The notes under the pieces were generated by a model that was not told the origin of the DNA, made no database searches, and saw only the letters and a list, made by a program, of their open reading frames with translations. Shown one piece after another: positions 23,875 to 27,841 of a stretch of 27,841 bases of DNA. Origin of the DNA: Clostridia bacterium (lineage in GTDB: Bacteria > Bacillota > Clostridia > Oscillospirales > Ruminococcaceae). The translations under genes and the position numbers were made by a program. Position 1 is the stretch's first letter. Every line of letters starts with the position of its first letter. Location: assembly GCA_026001145.1 (NCBI GenBank), contig BNZN01000009.1, positions 1 to 27,841 on the forward strand, in the 5' to 3' direction.

Positions 23875-23896
23875 GGGACTGGCAAAAACCAGTCCC
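23875..23896 (-). terminator. Terminator of the prs-corA operon
   Basis: GGGACTGG at 23875-23882 pairs with 23889-23896 around a 6-base loop. Read on the minus strand the stem is followed by TTTTTG, so it ends transcripts from corA. Confidence 0.85.
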
Positions 23897-23928
23897 CATT
23901 ACCAGCCAATAAAACGAAGCAAGCAGAT

Positions 23929-24873
23929 TTATGTCAGCGTATCTCTCTTCTTTAGCGCGCGGTAACTTGCGTATGTTGCAACCAACGAAAGAACAAAAAG
24001 TACAACATACATGTATTTCGATTTGTCCCAAGGCAAAGGAACATTTATGCCATAAAAACTAAAGATAAGCGTCGGTATCGAAAGCAAAATCGTCATCGAA
24101 GTCAAAAACTTCATTGCGGAATTCAGGTTGTTGGATATTATCGATGAGTAACTATTCATTGTCGTAGTTACAATGCCGGAATAGATATTAGACATGTCCA
24201 CACCCTGTTTAATTTCGATCAAAACATCTTCCAAAAGATCCTGATCTTCCTCATAAATTTTGAGGACTCTTCCTCGCAAGATTTTTTCGATTGTCATCTG
24301 GTTCGCTTTGAGTGAAGTTGAAAAATAAACAAGAGACTTTTCAATCTCAAGCAATTGCAACAATTCTTTGTTCCTCATCGAGTTTCTAAGCTCCGATTCA
24401 AGCAGGCTTTCAATCCTGTCAATCTGCTTTAAGTGCTGCAAAAACCTAAGAGCTATTCGATAAAGAATCATAAACAAAAATCTTGTCTTAAACTGAATAT
24501 TCACGTTTTTGACCATCGAATCAGCAAGTTCTTTGATGACGGTGTTTTCTTTGAGCGAGATCGAAACGACAAAATCCTTTGTAACAATAATCCCAAGCGG
24601 CATGGTGGAATAAAGGATAGCATTTTCGCTTTGGCGTTGCGCACACGGAACGTCCACCACCACCAAAGTCTGGCCACCATCGTCACTAACTTCAGTCCTT
24701 GATGATTCCTCTTCATCAAGTGCTGAAGTCAAAAACATTGGGTCGATAGCCAACGTGTTTTTGAGATATTCAAGTTCAACTTCTTCAGGTGCCACAACGT
24801 TAACCCAGCAACCTTTTTCCAATTCATCAATCTCGCATACTGCATTGTTAACCGATTTATAGAACTTTAACAT
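23929..24873 (-). CDS. CorA-family divalent cation transporter with GIN in place of GMN
   Basis: A 314-residue CorA-type channel for Mg or a related divalent ion. The ATG at 24873 follows AGGTG at 6 bases; a GTG three codons earlier is the alternative. The N-terminal cytosolic funnel domain is followed by a long helix (about 160-245). Two C-terminal membrane helices follow, with the pore signature between them reading FSFYGINVPLP, and a basic end KKRD. The signature is normally GMN, so the Met is replaced by Ile. It lies 53 bp after prs with no terminator between, so the two are co-transcribed. PRPP synthetase needs Mg-ATP, which may be a link, but that is speculation. Confidence 0.9.
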   Translation of the reverse strand: MLKFYKSVNNAVCEIDELEKGCWVNVVAPEEVELEYLKNTLAIDPMFLTSALDEEESSRTEVSDDGGQTLVVVDVPCAQRQSENAILYSTMPLGIIVTKDFVVSISLKENTVIKELADSMVKNVNIQFKTRFLFMILYRIALRFLQHLKQIDRIESLLESELRNSMRNKELLQLLEIEKSLVYFSTSLKANQMTIEKILRGRVLKIYEEDQDLLEDVLIEIKQGVDMSNIYSGIVTTTMNSYSSIISNNLNSAMKFLTSMTILLSIPTLIFSFYGINVPLPWDKSKYMYVVLFVLSLVATYASYRALKKRDTLT

Positions 24874-24926
24874 TAGCTTCACCTACTTCCCGCCATTAAC
24901 CAAAATCAATTCAAACACTCAACCAA

Positions 24927-25895
24927 CTATCCCATAGGCTCTTCCGCGTGCCCCACAGGTTCTTCTGCGTGAATTCTTTTAATAACATCAGCAAACAGAG
25001 ATGCAGTCGAAAGTACTTTTATCTTCCCTATTTTCTTTTCCACCACCAAAGGGATGGTATCCAAAAGGATCAATTCCTTAATCGGGCTTGCGTCTATTAT
25101 TGTAAGCGATTCACCCGAGAGAACGCCGTGAGTCGCACACGCATAAACATTTCTCGCAGCACCTTCTTTTTTTAATGCGTCAGCCGCCTTGCAAAGCGTT
25201 CCCGCAGTATCTACCATGTCATCGAAAATAATAACATCTTTCCCCTGAACATCTCCAATAATATTCAGCACCTCGCACATATTAGCCATTTGGCGGCGCT
25301 TGTCAATAATTGCCATCGGAGCATTCATCTTTTTTGCAAACTTTCTGGTTCTCATAACCGATCCAACATCCGGCGAAACAATCACCAAGTTCCCCTCGTT
25401 GCCTTTGAACCGCTCAGAAAAATAATCCAAAAAGACAGGCGCCCCCACAAGATGATCAACTGGAATATTAAAGAACCCTTGTATCTGAAGAGCGTGCAGA
25501 TCCATCGTGAGAACTCTGTTTGCCCCTGCGGAAGTTAATATGTCGGCAACAAGCTTTGCAGAAATTGGATCTCGGGGTTTTGCTTTGCGATCTTGCCTTG
25601 CATATCCAAAATAGGGCATCACCGCTGTTATTCTTCCGGCAGAAGCCCGTTTGCAAGCGTCAATCATAATCAACAACTCCATTAAGTTGTGGTTCACTGG
25701 GCTGCAGGTCGACTGGACCAAAAACACGTCAAAGCCCCGAACTGTTTCCATCACCGAAACGCTGGTTTCACCGTCAGAAAACCTAGTCACGTCCATCTGT
25801 CCCAACGAAACACTCAGTAACTCAGCGATCTTTTGAGCCATCTCCCGGCTTGCATTACCAGAAAAAATCTTGAAGCCACTTTCTTTAAACCCCAT
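24927..25895 (-). CDS. prs: Ribose-phosphate pyrophosphokinase (PRPP synthetase)
   Basis: A 322-residue cytosolic enzyme that makes PRPP from ribose 5-phosphate and ATP for nucleotide, His and Trp synthesis. It shows FSDGE, YFGYARQDRK (ATP binding), TMDLHALQIQGFF, VSPDVGSVMRTRKFA and the PRPP loop DDMVDTAGTL. The flexible loop normally reads DLHAGQ; here Leu replaces Gly. The C-terminus ends in a duplicated seven-residue unit (HAEEPVG, HAEEPMG) instead of the usual short tail. A GGTGGTG stretch precedes the ATG at 25895. It is the first gene of an operon with corA. Confidence 0.96.
   Translation of the reverse strand: MGFKESGFKIFSGNASREMAQKIAELLSVSLGQMDVTRFSDGETSVSVMETVRGFDVFLVQSTCSPVNHNLMELLIMIDACKRASAGRITAVMPYFGYARQDRKAKPRDPISAKLVADILTSAGANRVLTMDLHALQIQGFFNIPVDHLVGAPVFLDYFSERFKGNEGNLVIVSPDVGSVMRTRKFAKKMNAPMAIIDKRRQMANMCEVLNIIGDVQGKDVIIFDDMVDTAGTLCKAADALKKEGAARNVYACATHGVLSGESLTIIDASPIKELILLDTIPLVVEKKIGKIKVLSTASLFADVIKRIHAEEPVGHAEEPMG
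24930..24971 (-). repeat. 21-bp tandem duplication at the 3' end of prs
   Basis: Two 21-base units at 24951-24971 and 24930-24950 differ at four positions and encode HAEEPVG and HAEEPMG just before the stop codon. The drift between units means the duplication is not brand new. Confidence 0.85.
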
Positions 25896-25967
25896 AAATC
25901 ACCACCACAACGCAGCTGTGATGACACACCTCCCACGAATCAGAAGATCAAGCAAAAACCCACTAGA

Positions 25968-25997
25968 ATGATACCACTTATTATATTAATCTGTCAA
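25968..25997 (-). promoter_or_regulatory. Promoter of prs-corA
   Basis: On the minus strand TTGACA (25997-25992), an 18-base spacer, and TATCAT (25973-25968) with an extended TG. It is about 75 bases upstream of the prs ATG. Confidence 0.72.
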
Positions 25998-26082
25998 TTA
26001 ACACCGGCTCAATTTTTAAAGGACAAAAGCACGTGGAATCATTTCTCCTTAAATTACCTCAAAATAAAGCAACATCAAAAGG

Positions 26083-26111
26083 TTGACAATATTGCGGTTT
26101 TAGCTTATGAT
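26083..26111 (+). promoter_or_regulatory. Promoter of the glycosyltransferase array
   Basis: TTGACA at 26083-26088, a 17-base spacer, and TATGAT at 26106-26111. The leader to the first start codon is about 137 bases, long enough for control in the RNA. Confidence 0.78.
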
Positions 26112-26139
26112 TTTAGAAATTTGATTGTTGTCTAAATCG

Positions 26140-26169
26140 AAACAAAACCGTCAAATAAAGGGTTTGTTT
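26140..26169 (+). promoter_or_regulatory. Possible attenuator hairpin in the glycosyltransferase leader
   Basis: Positions 26140-26149 (AAACAAAACC) pair with GGTTTGTTT at 26161-26169 with one bulged A and an 11-base loop. The 3' arm is T-rich, as in a weak terminator. It lies about 25 bases after the expected transcription start. Confidence 0.35.
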
Positions 26170-26254
26170 TATTGGATCATGACTAAGTTGCTCCATGTTT
26201 TCACGCTAATGAGCATTTTTAACCCTAAATTTGAATATGGGATGGTGTTGATGA

Positions 26255-27346
26255 GTGCAGTCATTTAAGTCTAGGCAAATGCTTAGAAAAATCTTGGGTC
26301 AAGCCGCAACTTTATGCTTATTGGTTACAATGAGTGGTTTTGCAAGCTGTTTGGCAGACGGAATTTCGCAAGAAAACATCGAAGAACCTGAACTTGAAGA
26401 ACCATTGATTTCAATAATTATCCCAGTTTACAACGTCAAACCTCGTTATTTAAAAGAATGCTTGGAAAGTGTAATTAATCAGACTTTCAAAAGAATCGAA
26501 ATAATTTGCGTCGATGATGGCTCAACTGATGGTTCCCTTAAGATTTTGAAAAAATTTGCAAAAAAGGACAAACGAATCAAAGTGATTCATCAGAAAAACA
26601 AAGGACCTTCCGCTGCAAGAAATACCGGCATAGATCAGGCATTGAAATCAAATTCAAAATACATATTGTTCGTTGATTCTGACGATATTTTGGCTAAAAA
26701 AGCTTGTAAAGTCCTTGTTGCTGCAGCGACAAAAGATGATGATATCGACATGGTAGCATTTAATTTCCAAGTGTTTCCAAATTCCCCCACCTTTGTTTGG
26801 TGGAAAGACGTCCAAGATGAAATCTATAGAAATGATATTGATGCCAACATTTCTATAATAGCTAGGGCGCATTATTACCTTTGGGATAAATTTTACAAAA
26901 AGGATATTTTCAAAGAAGTGAGACTTATTGATGACATTTCTTATAGTGAGGATGTGTGTTTCAACCTCATGGTTTTGCCAAGAGTGAAATGCCTAAAATG
27001 CATTTCTGACAAACTCTATTTTTACAGAGTGGATAACAAAAATTCACTTTCGAAAATAACTAATCAGGAAAAAAGACATGATGATACGCTTAAAATCATG
27101 AAATATGTCTGTGATGATTGGCGTGAACTTGGCAGTTTGAATGCACATAAAAAAGCACTGCTCAACATATTGGCCGATGAAGTTCGGAAATATAGATACG
27201 ACAACAGAGATTATACCGCCGATTTTATCAACGCTTTTGGTGAAGAGTTTTTTAATGCCAAAACCATTAAAAAACTTCCTAAAGATACTCAAGGAAAGTT
27301 GAGGACATTATGTAAGCAAATGTTTGCAAGTATTACAAATATTTAA
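26255..27346 (+). CDS. Family 2 glycosyltransferase with N-terminal export signal (array copy 1)
   Basis: A 363-residue protein. The GTG at 26255 sits in the same GTTGATGA context as the ATG of copy 2; an ATG at 26279 is the alternative, and either gives an export signal. The leader has a basic start, a hydrophobic core and GFASC, so it may be cut by signal peptidase or lipidated at Cys32. An acidic linker (EEPELEEP, about 43-50) leads to a complete GT-A domain: ISIIIPVYNV, VDDGSTDGS, GPSAARNTG, metal-binding DSDD at 141-144, and the catalytic SED (231-233) in YSEDVCFN. Such enzymes move sugar from a nucleotide donor and usually work in the cytosol, so the signal is odd. A predicted-helical Lys-rich C-terminus follows. 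Copy 2 starts 19 bp downstream. Confidence 0.88.
   Translation: MQSFKSRQMLRKILGQAATLCLLVTMSGFASCLADGISQENIEEPELEEPLISIIIPVYNVKPRYLKECLESVINQTFKRIEIICVDDGSTDGSLKILKKFAKKDKRIKVIHQKNKGPSAARNTGIDQALKSNSKYILFVDSDDILAKKACKVLVAAATKDDDIDMVAFNFQVFPNSPTFVWWKDVQDEIYRNDIDANISIIARAHYYLWDKFYKKDIFKEVRLIDDISYSEDVCFNLMVLPRVKCLKCISDKLYFYRVDNKNSLSKITNQEKRHDDTLKIMKYVCDDWRELGSLNAHKKALLNILADEVRKYRYDNRDYTADFINAFGEEFFNAKTIKKLPKDTQGKLRTLCKQMFASITNI
26401..26721 (+). repeat. Direct repeat of glycosyltransferase catalytic region, copy 1
   Basis: This matches 27521-27841 at about 98 per cent (six mismatches by hand count), with a spacing of 1120 bases. The repeat runs to the window end, so its full length is unknown. 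Confidence 0.93.
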
Positions 27347-27365
27347 ATGTGGGGGACGTTGATGA

Positions 27366-27841
27366 ATGTTTAGGAAAGTCCTAGGACAGGTGATAACTTT
27401 ATGCTTATTGTTTACAATAAGTGGTTTTGCAAGCTGTTTGGCAGACGGTATTGCGCAAGAAAACGTTGAAGAACCGGAACTTGAAGAACCAAGTTCCAAA
27501 ACTGAACCTGAGACAGAAGAACCATTGATTTCAATAATTATTCCTGTCTACAATGTCAAACCTCGTTATTTAAAAGAATGCTTGGAAAGTGTAATTAATC
27601 AGACTTTCAAAAGAATCGAAATAATCTGCGTCGATGATGGCTCAACTGATGGTTCCCTTAAGATTTTGAAAAAATTTGCAAAAAAGGACAAACGAATCAA
27701 AGCGATTCATCAGAAAAACAAAGGACCTTCCGCTGCAAGAAATACCGGCATAGATCAGGCATTGAAATCAAATTCAAAATACATATTGTTCGTTGATTCT
27801 GACGATATTTTGGCTAAAAAAGCTTGTAAAGTCCTTGTTGC
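27366..27841 (+). CDS. Family 2 glycosyltransferase with export signal (array copy 2, cut by window end)
   Basis: This is the 5' part of a paralogue of the gene at 26255. The ATG at 27366 follows GGGGGA at about 9 bases; an ATG at 27362 hits a stop at once. The leader (MFRKVLGQ, hydrophobic core, SGFASCLADG) is similar to copy 1 but diverged. The acidic linker is 11-12 residues longer, with extra EEP-like units. From 27521 the DNA matches 26401 onward with six differences in 321 bases by my count, five of them silent. Motifs VDDGSTDGS and DSDD are present. The gene continues past the window. Confidence 0.88.
   Translation, partial: MFRKVLGQVITLCLLFTISGFASCLADGIAQENVEEPELEEPSSKTEPETEEPLISIIIPVYNVKPRYLKECLESVINQTFKRIEIICVDDGSTDGSLKILKKFAKKDKRIKAIHQKNKGPSAARNTGIDQALKSNSKYILFVDSDDILAKKACKVLV
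27521..27841 (+). repeat. Direct repeat of glycosyltransferase catalytic region, copy 2
   Basis: This is the second member of the pair with 26401-26721. Confidence 0.93.

Larger units (their letters stand above)
25896..26254. other. Divergent control region between prs and the glycosyltransferase array
   Basis: This 359-bp region contains the two divergent promoters listed separately, 85 bases apart. It also has a hairpin at 26140-26169 in the glycosyltransferase leader (nine pairs with one bulged A, ending in GTTTTATT). I see no gene. Confidence 0.65.

Noticed and set aside
26251..26268. ATG at 26251 as the glycosyltransferase start
   Set aside because: It meets a stop after five codons; the overlapping GTG at 26255 is in the correct frame and matches the position of the copy 2 start.
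1..27841. CRISPR array, insertion sequence, phage genes, tRNA or rRNA
   Set aside because: No regular repeat-spacer pattern, transposase motif, phage protein or RNA gene structure was seen on either strand by reading.

Overview
This window looks like chromosome from a low-GC Gram-positive bacterium, probably a Firmicutes/Clostridia relative living with a host. The basis for this is a DUF1934 (YwiB-like) gene directly upstream of argS, a PTS operon of Firmicutes type, an ECF-transporter S component, GAGG-type ribosome sites, several GTG and TTG starts, and near-consensus sigma-A promoters with extended -10 elements. No outer-membrane assembly gene is visible. TGA is used as a stop. I see no tRNA, rRNA, CRISPR array, transposase or phage gene. 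The host-associated lifestyle is inference, drawn from the number of large exported proteins, the apparent gene decay and the recent tandem duplications.

Layout. Positions 1-3830 carry three consecutive genes for exported or coiled-coil proteins. The second and third begin with an identical 38-bp ribosome-site and signal-peptide cassette, and the third is broken by a stop codon and a frameshift. A bidirectional terminator with a duplicated arm separates them from the minus-strand pair ywiB-like/argS (3958-6125). Positions 6440-9657 hold a polar amino-acid ABC transporter: a solute-binding lipoprotein, a duplicated binding protein fused to its permease, and the ATPase. It converges on a minus-strand gene for an exported GLUG-repeat protein with an acidic tail (9738-11693).

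A strong promoter at 11975-12003 drives what looks like one long operon: ychF, ptsI, a GlcNAc/glucose-type EIICB, EIIA, metK and an ECF S component. This joins sugar uptake by the PTS to SAM synthesis and vitamin uptake. HPr and the ECF energising module are not in the window. Positions 19185-22778 encode a 1197-residue exported beta-helix protein with Chlamydia-Pmp-like GGAI/FxxN repeats. It is followed by convergent minus-strand genes for a second GLUG protein without a signal peptide, then the prs-corA pair.

From 26083 to the end lies the start of a tandem array of family-2 glycosyltransferases. Both visible copies carry N-terminal export signals, which is unusual for enzymes that normally use cytosolic nucleotide sugars. 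The copies are nearly identical in the catalytic domain but differ in the leader and linker.

Two kinds of DNA alternate. Housekeeping genes are AT-rich with ordinary organisation. The exported-protein genes are markedly more GC-rich, repetitive and acidic or coiled-coil. The exported repertoire (leader-cassette family, GLUG proteins, Pmp-like protein, exported glycosyltransferases) is the part most likely to be new biology.
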